Part shown: positions 7,673 to 13,628 of the stretch, piece by piece
How the letters are laid out: each line of letters opens with the position of its first letter
Position numbering within the stretch: the first letter of the stretch is position 1
Assembly (NCBI GenBank): GCA_050692055.1
Contig: JBOGTC010000022.1
Location: 1 to 19,502 of the forward strand
Direction of reading: 5' to 3'
DNA length: 19,502 nt
From: JBOGTC01 sp050692055
Lineage (GTDB): Bacteria; Chloroflexota; Limnocylindria; QHBO01
Program-made: the position numbers and the translations under genes
Notes under the pieces: generated by a model
Database searches by the model: none
What the model was told of the DNA's origin: nothing
What the model saw: only the letters and a program-made list of their open reading frames with translations

Positions 7673-7784
7673 ACGGACGGCAAGAATGGGAGTCGGCCGC
7701 GCCGTGCCGCACGATGACCGGAGCTCGGGCGTTGGGTTGGTTCCCACGACCCGTTGTTGTGATGACGAGACCTCCGCCGTTGCG

Positions 7785-8519
7785 TCAAGCGCCAAGGCGC
7801 GGGACCAGCCATTCCTCGATGATGGGCGGAACGTCCGACCATCGGTTCACCTCAGCATCGGGGCTTGGGTCCGGCTCCCCGACGAAGTCGGGCGGGCGCA
7901 TCCAGATCGAGCGCATCCCGACCGTACGGGCGCCGGCGAGGTCGCGCTCCGGCCGATCGCCGATGATGGCCGCCCGTGACGGCTCCGCGTCCACCGCCGA
8001 TAGCGCGCGCTCGAACATGGCCGGATGCGGCTTCCCGAAGCCGGCGTCATGCGAGGTGACGTAGGCGTCGAAGCAGTCGGCGAAGCCGAGCTCCTCCCAG
8101 TCGCGCCGAACATCGGCGTCGTTGCGCCACAGGGTGTTCGAGCAGATGACGGTTTGCAGGCCCAGGACGCGAATGGCGCGCATCGCCTGGCGCGCGCCAT
8201 CGGCCAGATCGACCACCTGGCTGAGCGGGATTGCGCAGGCTCGGCAGATGCGCTCGATCTCCGCGGCCGAGGCCTCGACCCCGTGCTCGGTCAGGAAGGC
8301 CATGACGGCTTCGGCGGTGCGCTGCTCCCAGGGCGATGCGTCCGATTCGGCGAAGGGATGGCTCGCCAAGCCGGGGAACCACGGTTGATCGGTCCCAAAG
8401 GCCTCGCGTAGCCGGGCGAGCATGAGTGCTTCGTATCGGTCCCGGCTGATCCAGGTCCCGTCGTCGACCAGCGTCCCGCCAACGTCGACGAGCAGCGCCT
8501 TGAGGGGCTCATGTGTCAT
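7785..8519 (-). CDS. HAD-superfamily hydrolase (subfamily IA)
   Basis: 244 residues from the ATG at 8519; the longer open frame upstream is Arg/Ser/Cys-rich and not convincing. Motif I is VDVGGTL with nucleophile Asp12; the usual second Asp is Gly14. Motif II is CSNT (S127), motif III is the Lys in GFGKPHP (K163), and motif IV is GDRPERD (D188, D193). Residues 20-110 form the helical cap. Family members dephosphorylate small phosphorylated metabolites such as sugar phosphates. It lies 59 nt downstream of the split transketolase genes on the same strand, so a role in sugar phosphate clearance is plausible but unproven. The DxGGT form of motif I is seen in other HADs and may lower or change phosphatase activity. 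Confidence 0.88.
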   Translation of the reverse strand: MTHEPLKALLVDVGGTLVDDGTWISRDRYEALMLARLREAFGTDQPWFPGLASHPFAESDASPWEQRTAEAVMAFLTEHGVEASAAEIERICRACAIPLSQVVDLADGARQAMRAIRVLGLQTVICSNTLWRNDADVRRDWEELGFADCFDAYVTSHDAGFGKPHPAMFERALSAVDAEPSRAAIIGDRPERDLAGARTVGMRSIWMRPPDFVGEPDPSPDAEVNRWSDVPPIIEEWLVPRLGA

Positions 8520-8578
8520 ACATCCATGCTGCCAGACCCGCCCACTGCGAGCGTAGCGACACGCCGAGCAGCATCGGC

Positions 8579-9487
8579 TCAAGGCTGCAGAAACTGACCG
8601 ATGCGATGCCGCAGGCTGTCGACATCGAGGCAATGAGCCTCGTCGTGCTGCTCCGGGGCGCCGTAGTGGCGATGCTCCATGCGCCGGACGCCAATCGACA
8701 GCAGCCGATGCGGCACATCGTGGAATGCCTCCCTGATTAAATGTGCGGAGGTGCCCTGGAGGTACGGCTCGATCAGCACGACGGCGGGTGCACGCAGCTC
8801 GGCGCGCAGGGTACTGCCGTCGAACGGCCGGACCGTCGTGGCATACAGGACGGTCACGTCGAGGTCAGCGGCGGCCTCGAGCGTGCGGTCGAGCATCGGA
8901 CCGACCGCGATGACCGTCGCCTGCGATCCGCGGCGAAGGACGTGGAAGCGGCCGGGCTCGATCGGCATCGGCGTGGCATTGGCCCGTGCCGACAGGCGGA
9001 TGTAGACATTGCCGTCGCCAGCGATCGCTTCGCGCAGCAGGAGCTCGGCCTCGTCGGGGTGGCCCGGGACGTGGATCGTCCAGTCGGGCAGGCTGCTCAG
9101 CAGCGCCACGTCTTCCGGCGTCTGGTGCGTGCGCCCGCCCTCGGGCCAGTCGTACGAGGCCCCGACGCTGACCAGGACCGCGCCGACGCCCTGGTGGGCG
9201 AGATCGAGCTTGACCTGCTCGAACGGGCGCTCGACAAGGAACGGCGTGTAGGAATGAGCGATCGGTCGCATGCCTGACAACGCCATGCCTGACGCGACGC
9301 TGATCATCAGCTGCTCGCGGATGCCCACGTTGATGACCCGGTCCGGATGGCGCCGCATGGCTCGCGCCAGACCGGATACGCCGATCTCGGCCAGCACCAC
9401 GGCCAGCTGCGAGTCCTCGTCGAGCAGCGCGCTCGTGACCCGGGCGAATCGGTCGCGCATGGTGTCGGCCGCGGTCGTGACGGTCAT
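8579..9487 (-). CDS. Transketolase, C-terminal subunit (split form)
   Basis: 302 residues containing the pyrimidine-binding and C-terminal domains of transketolase. NVGIREQLM (54-61) carries the catalytic Glu58 that activates thiamine diphosphate. FLVERPFEQVKLDLAHQ, YDWPEGGRTHQTPEDVALL and the later TVLYATTVRPFDGSTL strand-turn region fit the C-terminal half. The ATG overlaps the stop of the N-terminal subunit gene (ATGA, 4 nt), so the two halves should be made in equal amounts and assemble into one enzyme that moves two-carbon ketol units between sugar phosphates. Split transketolases are common in archaea and several bacterial phyla. Some relatives act in specialised sugar or sulfosugar routes, so the exact substrate is uncertain. 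Confidence 0.93.
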   Translation of the reverse strand: MTVTTAADTMRDRFARVTSALLDEDSQLAVVLAEIGVSGLARAMRRHPDRVINVGIREQLMISVASGMALSGMRPIAHSYTPFLVERPFEQVKLDLAHQGVGAVLVSVGASYDWPEGGRTHQTPEDVALLSSLPDWTIHVPGHPDEAELLLREAIAGDGNVYIRLSARANATPMPIEPGRFHVLRRGSQATVIAVGPMLDRTLEAAADLDVTVLYATTVRPFDGSTLRAELRAPAVVLIEPYLQGTSAHLIREAFHDVPHRLLSIGVRRMEHRHYGAPEQHDEAHCLDVDSLRHRIGQFLQP

Positions 9488-10191
9488 GCCCCCTCCTCCA
9501 CCACAGCGACGACGACCTTCGGCTGACCGATGTGCTCCGCGGTGAGCGCAGCTTCCAGCGCGTCATGGTCGCGTCCATCGACGCTGGCCGATGCCCAGCC
9601 CTCGATCTCGAAGCGGCCCGCGATGCCGCCGGGCCAGCCGTACGTTGCCGACCGGTTGTCGACCACCACCACCGTGAGCCGATCCAGCCCCAGCCGCCCG
9701 GCGAGCACGATGGCCTCGTGATTGCTGCCCTCGTCGAGCTCGGCGTCGCCGACGAGAACGATCACCCTGGCTGGACGCTCCTGGGCGCGCAGACCGAGGG
9801 CCACGCCGATGGCGATCGGCAGGCCGTGGCCCAGCGAGCCGCTGCCGATCTCCACGCCGCGGATCAGCATGCGGTCGGGGTGGTGGCCGAGTGATGAGTC
9901 GTAGGCACCGAACGTGGACAGCGTCTCGATCGGGATGAAGCCCTTGGCGGCCAGCACGGCGTAGTAGGACATCGGCCCGTGACCCTTCGAAAGCAGGAAG
10001 CGGTCGCGGTCGGGATCGTCGGCCGTGGCGGGCGTGACGTTGAGGACGCGATCGTAGAGGACCCACAGCACGTCGAGCGTCGAATCAGCGCTGGTTGAGT
10101 GCTTCTCATCGCCCGTCATGAGGGCAATGAGGCGCGGAAGGTCGCCGTAGCCGAGGGAAGGAGCGGGCGCAGCCGCAGTTGCGTCGGTCAT
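9484..10191 (-). CDS. Transketolase, N-terminal subunit (split form)
   Basis: 235 residues from the ATG at 10191; the upstream extension of the frame contains the promoter region. It binds the diphosphate of thiamine diphosphate: SKGHG (68-72), GSLGHGLPIAIG (118-129), and the metal/ThDP motif GDAELDEGSNHEA (148-160) followed by VVVDN (N179). The third residue of the usual GDGE core is Ala here. No Shine-Dalgarno is seen. A TTGACT box and a -10-like CAAACT ending 7 nt before the ATG suggest a leaderless start. It heads a three-gene unit with the C-terminal subunit and the HAD hydrolase. Confidence 0.93.
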   Translation of the reverse strand: MTDATAAAPAPSLGYGDLPRLIALMTGDEKHSTSADSTLDVLWVLYDRVLNVTPATADDPDRDRFLLSKGHGPMSYYAVLAAKGFIPIETLSTFGAYDSSLGHHPDRMLIRGVEIGSGSLGHGLPIAIGVALGLRAQERPARVIVLVGDAELDEGSNHEAIVLAGRLGLDRLTVVVVDNRSATYGWPGGIAGRFEIEGWASASVDGRDHDALEAALTAEHIGQPKVVVAVVEEGA

Positions 10192-10198
10192 GGAGCCG

Positions 10199-10229
10199 AG
10201 TTTGCAACCTAAAGTGCACTTGAAGTCAA
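10199..10229 (-). promoter_or_regulatory. Likely promoter of the transketolase unit with embedded palindromic operator
   Basis: Reading the minus strand: TTGACT (10229-10224), 19 nt, CAAACT (10204-10199), 7 nt, ATG. The spacer carries the perfect palindrome AAGTGCACTT (10212-10221), which extends to an imperfect 20-bp palindrome (10207-10226) with 8 of 10 symmetric pairs. Placement between -35 and -10 is where a repressor would act. The -10 box is weak, so the exact promoter is inference. Confidence 0.5.
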
Positions 10230-10319
10230 GGGCCGCCTCGTGCGGATGGCGCGGCGCGCAGGGGCTGAACGGGGCCAGAGTGGACCGACCGATGACTGAC
10301 CGCGGTTCTTGCTGGCGGG

Positions 10320-10325
10320 TAGGAT
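10320..10325 (+). promoter_or_regulatory. -10 box TAGGAT of a probable leaderless start
   Basis: TAGGAT ends 6 nt before the GTG start of the lipoprotein gene at 10332. The AGGA inside it could alternatively serve as a short Shine-Dalgarno with 7 nt spacing. The -35 is weak (CTGACC at 18 nt). Confidence 0.45.
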
Positions 10326-10331
10326 CTGCGC

Positions 10332-10796
10332 GTGCGGATGGTGATCGGCCCACTGTGCCTGGCGCTCGCCGCGTGCGCGACGGTCGTGCCGCTGCACCAC
10401 GAGGTGCCGGATGACTTCGTCTTCGTTCGCGACGAGGCGGGCATCCTGCCCGCAGATCAGGTCCGCCAGGCCGAGGAGCAGCTGCGCGCCATGGCGGATC
10501 GGTCCGGCGTCTACGGCGTCGTGATCAGCGCCGAGGAGATCCTGAACCCGCCGCAGGTGGCAGGCCCGATTATGGACGAGGTCAGCGGGCTGGGAGGCGA
10601 GGCGCTCATCGGCTTCTGCACTCCGGAGGCATGCGATCTGACCGCGGCGGCTGCCTATAGCGCAACTCTCGAGGACGACCTCTCCGTTGTCGCGCGCGCA
10701 CCGGAGCCGGTGCCGGGCCAAGGCGTTGCGCCGGGTTCCCGCGGGCTACGGGCCTGGATCGAGCTCGTCGGCACCGTCTCGACCCTCGAGGAATAG
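10332..10796 (+). CDS. Small lipoprotein with TPM-like segment
   Basis: 154 residues from GTG (an in-frame ATG is two codons later). Residues 1-15 are a lipoprotein signal ending in LAAC (Cys15). Residues about 30-70 (FVRDEAGILPADQVRQAEEQ, then LRAMADRSGVYGVVIS) resemble the start of a TPM domain (PF04536-type: D-AG-L, helix, then a hydrophobic strand), a fold found in envelope proteins linked to photosystem repair or membrane stress. The domain looks shorter than usual and the rest is not recognised. It is predicted to sit on the outside of the membrane. It is divergent from the transketolase unit, and its stop lies 7 nt from the convergent cyclase fragment. Confidence 0.72.
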   Translation: MRMVIGPLCLALAACATVVPLHHEVPDDFVFVRDEAGILPADQVRQAEEQLRAMADRSGVYGVVISAEEILNPPQVAGPIMDEVSGLGGEALIGFCTPEACDLTAAAAYSATLEDDLSVVARAPEPVPGQGVAPGSRGLRAWIELVGTVSTLEE

Positions 10797-10803
10797 CCCG
10801 GCT

Positions 10804-11049
10804 TCATGAGCTCGAGGCGCGGTCCTCATCGTAGAAGATGGCGTCTCCCTGGGTGTCCACCTCGACGCCGCCGTGCCTCGTGAACGCGTCGCGGAGGGTG
10901 CGACGGTGCTCGGCCAGCAGGCCGGCGTTCGCGTCGCCTCGTTCGTGGAGCAGACGCGTCGAGCCCTCGATATCGGTGAAGAGGAACGTTACGGTCCCGC
11001 GCGGGAGCGCCGTCTGCCTCGGCCGATGCGAAGGCGTAGAAGAAGGCAT
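10804..11049 (-). pseudogene. Truncated class III adenylate/guanylate cyclase domain
   Basis: 81 residues from the ATG at 11049. GTVTFLFTDIEGSTRLL (18-34) is the first beta strand with metal-binding Asp26, and DTQGDAIFY (65-73) carries the second metal-site Asp69. Both are hallmarks of class III nucleotidyl cyclases of the large ATPase-linked type. The domain normally runs about 170-180 residues; here it ends after the GDAIF strand with DEDRASSS and a stop. No continuation is found in the other two frames. It is therefore most likely a deletion remnant that meets the end of the convergent lipoprotein gene. The open frame extends upstream to 11184, but that part overlaps the membrane-protein gene. 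Confidence 0.7.
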
Positions 11050-11137
11050 TACCCTCGCTCGGCCATGCTCGGCGCCGAGTGTGGCGTCCCCGAGTGCCCG
11101 GCGCAAGAGGCGGTGCGGATCAGGGAGGAGCCCCGGA

Positions 11138-11521
11138 TCATCGCCCCAGAGGCGCTCCTCCGTCGAGCTTCGCCAGCTTCTCATCCATCGCCTCGCCAGT
11201 GCGGGATTGGCGCAGCTGCGCGCGGATCTTCCGGATGGTCATCACGGCGCCGAGGACGGCCAGACCGATGAGCACGCCGTAGACCCACGGCGGCAGGTTT
11301 CGCCCTGCCACGAAGACGTAGAGCGTGGGGGCGCTGAAGAAGAACGCGGTTGACAGCGCGGGCAGGCCGATTGGCCCTCGCCTGCGAAGCGTGCGGACCA
11401 GCCAAGCCACCGACCCGAAGAAGAATGGCGCCGCGCCGACGTAGATCACGGCGTAGACGATGGGATCGACGCCGTACGCGTCGCCCAGCGACATGAGCCA
11501 GGCCAGGAGATCCTCCCACAT
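11138..11521 (-). CDS. Small three-helix membrane protein, unknown function
   Basis: 127 residues from the ATG at 11521 (an ATG at 11530 would add three). Predicted membrane segments are about 21-43 (IVYAVIYVGAAPFFFGSVAW), 53-72 (LPALSTAFFFSAPTLYVFVA) and 79-96 (WVYGVLIGLAVLGAVMTI). A basic loop RTLRRRGP sits between helices 1 and 2, and a charged C-terminal tail of about 30 residues follows. No family is recognised with confidence. The first helix lies 7 nt downstream of a strong -10 box, favouring the 11521 start. Its 3' end is 88 nt from the cyclase stump. Confidence 0.75.
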   Translation of the reverse strand: MWEDLLAWLMSLGDAYGVDPIVYAVIYVGAAPFFFGSVAWLVRTLRRRGPIGLPALSTAFFFSAPTLYVFVAGRNLPPWVYGVLIGLAVLGAVMTIRKIRAQLRQSRTGEAMDEKLAKLDGGAPLGR

Positions 11522-11528
11522 GAGGACC

Positions 11529-11534
11529 ATTATC
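11529..11534 (-). promoter_or_regulatory. -10 box GATAAT, probable leaderless start of the membrane-protein gene
   Basis: GATAAT (5 of 6 to consensus) on the minus strand ends 7 nt before ATG 11521, which places the expected transcription start at or next to the start codon. No Shine-Dalgarno is seen. The -35 region is not convincing. Confidence 0.5.
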
Positions 11535-11583
11535 AAGGGTGATGTCGTCCGCTCAGGCGCCCGTCGCCGAGCGCTGCGCGTCT

Positions 11584-11629
11584 CACGTGCGCGCTGGTGC
11601 GTCACGTGCGCGCTGGTGCGTCACGTGCG
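11584..11629. repeat. 19-bp tandem repeat, 2.4 copies, with three CACGTG palindromes
   Basis: Two identical copies of CACGTGCGCGCTGGTGCGT (11584-11602 and 11603-11621) are followed by a partial third copy (CACGTGCG). The CACGTG palindrome recurs every 19 bp. It lies 60-110 bp upstream of the membrane-protein start, so it could be a set of protein-binding sites or a slipped replication product. Confidence 0.85.
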
Positions 11630-11645
11630 GCTATCGCTCGCGCTA

Positions 11646-11775
11646 TGCAACTTATCCGCGGTGAATGGCCGTCCGGTGGCTGTCACGTCAGCTCAATGCG
11701 TCTGGATCGGCACATTGATGGAGCCTGCGCGGATCAGATGGCGCCCCCGGGGCCCCGCCGCTCGGATAAGTTGCA
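11646..11775. repeat. Inverted repeat, 13-bp perfect arms TGCAACTTATCCG
   Basis: Left arm TGCAACTTATCCG is at 11646-11658 and its exact reverse complement at 11763-11775, separated by 104 bp. The interior has no convincing gene and includes a G/C-only self-complementary patch (CCCCCGGGGCCCC). No target-site duplication flanks the arms. It fills most of the gap between the membrane-protein gene and the GNAT gene (11522-11816). Confidence 0.75.
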
Positions 11776-11816
11776 GGAGGCGAGCATTACCAGCAGCTAA
11801 GGTGATCGAACTGACG

Positions 11817-12341
11817 CTACCCAGGCCTGTCGACTTCGATCCCGTACCAGACCTGGTCGAAGCCACGCCACACGGTCTCGCCGCGATAGGTCAGGCCCAG
11901 CTTCTCCATGACCCGGCGCGAGGCGACGTTGTCCGGACGAGTGATCGAGACGATGGTTTGCAGGCCGGGCCGTTCGGCTGCCCACCCAAGCGCGGCGCGG
12001 GCCGCCTCGGTGGCATAGCCGCGGCCCCAGACCTCGGGGGCGAAGGTCCAGCCGATCTCCGCATCGTGAGTGGACGCCGTCCAGTCGTCCCAGTGCATGA
12101 GGCCGGTCCTGCCGACGAGCCGGCCGCTGGCGCACTCCTCCACCGCCCAGATGCCGAAACCGCGCTCGTCCCAGTGGTAGGCGTAGGCCTGGAGGCGCGC
12201 GCGTGTCTCCTCGATGTCGATCACGCCTCCGAGCCACTCGCCGACGCGGGGATCGCCATTGATCGCTGCCATCGGCTCGACATCCTCCGGCCGCCATGCT
12301 CGCAGGCGAAGGCGCTCAGTCTTCAGCTCCGGCAGCGTCAT
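11817..12341 (-). CDS. GNAT-family acetyltransferase, RimJ/RimL-like
   Basis: 174 residues. It opens with LKTERLRLRAWRPEDVEPMA, the usual start of the RimJ/RimL-type (Acetyltransf_3) group. The strand IGWTFAPEVWGRGYATEA (96-113) contains the acetyl-CoA pyrophosphate loop WGRGYA, and LQTIVSITRPDNVASRRVMEKLGL is the conserved C-terminal alpha-beta part. Members acetylate N-terminal or small-molecule amines; the target here is unknown. The ATG lies 3 nt after the stop of the restored Nudix frame, so the two genes probably form a unit. Confidence 0.9.
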   Translation of the reverse strand: MTLPELKTERLRLRAWRPEDVEPMAAINGDPRVGEWLGGVIDIEETRARLQAYAYHWDERGFGIWAVEECASGRLVGRTGLMHWDDWTASTHDAEIGWTFAPEVWGRGYATEAARAALGWAAERPGLQTIVSITRPDNVASRRVMEKLGLTYRGETVWRGFDQVWYGIEVDRPG

Positions 12342-12344
12342 GGG

Positions 12345-12464
12345 TCAAGGCATCCTGTCGATCAGCTCGAGGGCCTCTCGCATCATGCTGCCGCGCTTGC
12401 CGACGACGCGATAGCGGTAGGCGGCCCGGCCACAGCCCCGCCAGACAGGAATCGGCGGATCGGC
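12345..12464 (-). pseudogene. Out-of-frame C-terminal tail of the Nudix gene
   Basis: A 39-codon open stretch in a different frame from the Nudix gene codes YRYRVVGKRGSMMREALELI and ends in DRMP with TGA 3 nt before the GNAT start. Its codons end almost always in G or C, and it has a helical, charged composition, unlike the Ala/Ser-rich end of the annotated Nudix frame (PTAIASSASAAA). It has no start of its own near its beginning. A single extra base near the C4 run at 12436-12439 would join it to the Nudix protein after FLSGG. It is therefore probably the true C-terminus, displaced by a one-base deletion or a sequence error. Confidence 0.55.
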
Positions 12465-12859
12465 TCACATTCGTACCACTCCAAGCCCGAGAGGCGATCG
12501 AGCGCCTCCTCGATCTCCACCCATGCCGCGTGGCGCACGAGGCCGTCCGGGTCGGCGGACTGCAGCTGGCCGGTGGCCTCGCAGGCGAAGGTCACGGCCC
12601 GATACAGCCCCGTGGCGATGTCCGTGCGGTAATCGACCTCCACCTCGAACGCAAGTGCCGGCGCGCCAACGATCTGGAGCCCCGTCTCCTCTGCCACCTC
12701 CCGCCCGAGCGCCTCGGCCAGCCCTTCGCCGGCCTCGACCTGGCCGCCGGGAAGCATCCAGGCCGGTGCCGGGTCGTCTGGCCCCTGGGCCTCCACCATC
12801 AGCAGCGGCGATCCCCGGCAGATCAGCGCGATGACAATGGTTGGGATCGGCAACGTCAC
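12383..12859 (-). CDS. Nudix hydrolase (3' end probably frameshifted)
   Basis: 158 residues as read. The Nudix box GGQVEAGEGLAEALGREVAE plus ETG (38-60) fits GX5EX7REUXEEXGU exactly, with E54, E57 and E58 as metal ligands. PAWMLPGG precedes it. Such enzymes hydrolyse nucleoside diphosphate-linked compounds, and substrates vary widely. The GTG start overlaps the stop of the preceding nucleotidyltransferase frame (GTGA, 4 nt), so it is coupled to it. The last ~30 residues are low-complexity and probably out of frame. With one base inserted, the protein would run to 12345 and nearly abut the GNAT gene. Confidence 0.88.
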   Translation of the reverse strand: MTLPIPTIVIALICRGSPLLMVEAQGPDDPAPAWMLPGGQVEAGEGLAEALGREVAEETGLQIVGAPALAFEVEVDYRTDIATGLYRAVTFACEATGQLQSADPDGLVRHAAWVEIEEALDRLSGLEWYECEPIRRFLSGGAVAGPPTAIASSASAAA

Positions 12860-13158
12860 CGATCACCTCCGATCCCGAGCGCCTCCCGCATCTGTCCAAC
12901 GACGCCCGGGAGGCGGTCGCGGCGGGGCGCCGAAAGCACCGCCGCAGCTTCGCCCAGGCCGGCCCGGTCGACAATGCCCTTCTCGTTGAGCGTCCACTCG
13001 CCGCGCTCGGCGAGCACCGCCTGGGCTGCGGCGATGGCGGCCTTCGCCACGAGCGCGACGCAGGTCGTCACGTCACCCAAGGCGGCAGCCGACTCGGCGA
13101 TGTTGAGCGAGAATGCGGCGCTGCCGCGCCAATTGGGCGGCGCGCTTTCGCGGAGCGC
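12856..13158 (-). pseudogene. C-terminal half of the nucleotidyltransferase, after an in-frame TAG
   Basis: Directly downstream of the TAG at 13161-13159, the same frame stays open for 100 codons and reads like a normal protein: ALRESAPPNWRGSAAFSLNI, GDVTTCVALVAKAAIAAAQA, ERGEWTLNEKGIVDRAGL. This is the helical domain that follows the catalytic domain in related nucleotidyltransferases. It ends at TGA overlapping the Nudix start. Internal starts exist (an alternative start codon at 13080), but the region between the TAG and 13080 also looks coding, so a nonsense change is the simplest reading. Confidence 0.7.
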
Positions 13159-13587
13159 CTAGGGAAAGTCAGGGCGAGGAAGTTCGCCGACCAGGACGCG
13201 GTTGAGCGCGAGCTCGCCAACGAGGACATAGCTGGTCATGCCTGCCACGTAGCCCTCGACATGGTCGCGGACATATCGGCCCTCGCGAGCCTCGGCCCAC
13301 CAGTGCTCGACCTCGTCGAGGTCGCGGTAGAGCAGGTCGACGCGCACCCCGTGGACGGTGAGCCAGGCGCCGCCGTTGATCAGGCGTCCCCACTCGCCGG
13401 GCTCGACGACCGTGCCGGGGTAGGCGAGGGCACGGATGGCCTCGGTGTCGATCGAGCCACGATAGTAGAGGCCGAAGTCCCAGTCGCTGTCGGCATGCGC
13501 GCGGCCCGATGCGCGCGAGCCACCTAGGGCGACTGCCTCCACGCCGGGAGTGGCGGCTAGGACCGCCGCAAGCTCTTCCACCGCCAA
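13159..13587 (-). CDS. Nucleotidyltransferase-domain protein, N-terminal catalytic part (interrupted by TAG)
   Basis: 142 residues before a TAG. LGGSRASGRAHADSDWDFGL (21-40) is the GS...DxD signature of the pol-beta-type nucleotidyltransferase fold: G23-S24 binds nucleotide phosphate, and D33 and D35 bind metal. YRGSIDTEAIR and VHGVRVDLLYRDLDEVEHWW continue the domain (third acidic residue in VDLLYRD). Relatives transfer nucleotides to small molecules or proteins; substrate unknown. The frame can start at TTG 13587 or GTG 13581. The GTG is 6 nt after a TAGTCT -10-like box and is preferred for a leaderless start. The protein is completed downstream in the same frame after the stop. Confidence 0.8.
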   Translation of the reverse strand: MAVEELAAVLAATPGVEAVALGGSRASGRAHADSDWDFGLYYRGSIDTEAIRALAYPGTVVEPGEWGRLINGGAWLTVHGVRVDLLYRDLDEVEHWWAEAREGRYVRDHVEGYVAGMTSYVLVGELALNRVLVGELPRPDFP

Positions 13588-13593
13588 AGACTA
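13588..13593 (-). promoter_or_regulatory. -10-like box TAGTCT ahead of the nucleotidyltransferase
   Basis: TAGTCT on the minus strand ends 6 nt before GTG 13581, the same geometry as at other genes in this window. No Shine-Dalgarno and no clear -35. Confidence 0.35.
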
Positions 13594-13628
13594 GAGGCGG
13601 TCCCAAATGGATGCGATCGACCAGGTTG

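Larger units (their letters stand above)
7403..7784. other. Gene-poor gap between the sugar operon and the HAD gene
   Basis: 382 bp without a supported large gene. Open frames across it are short and rich in Arg/Ser/Pro, as shadows in GC-rich DNA usually are. It holds a 12-bp inverted repeat (7567-7672) and a 15-residue ORF with a good ribosome binding site. A GGAGGAG at about 40 nt before the LacI start is too far away to serve it. No intrinsic terminator with a T run is seen for the HAD gene that ends at 7785, and no clear promoter for the sugar operon could be assigned. Confidence 0.6.

Noticed and set aside
7789..7800. Palindrome GCGCCAAGGCGC near the HAD gene stop as a terminator
   Set aside because: Lies inside the coding end, has a 2-nt loop and no T run, so it is not a credible intrinsic terminator.
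11646..11775. Insertion sequence remnant
   Set aside because: No transposase fragment and no target-site duplication; kept only as an inverted repeat.
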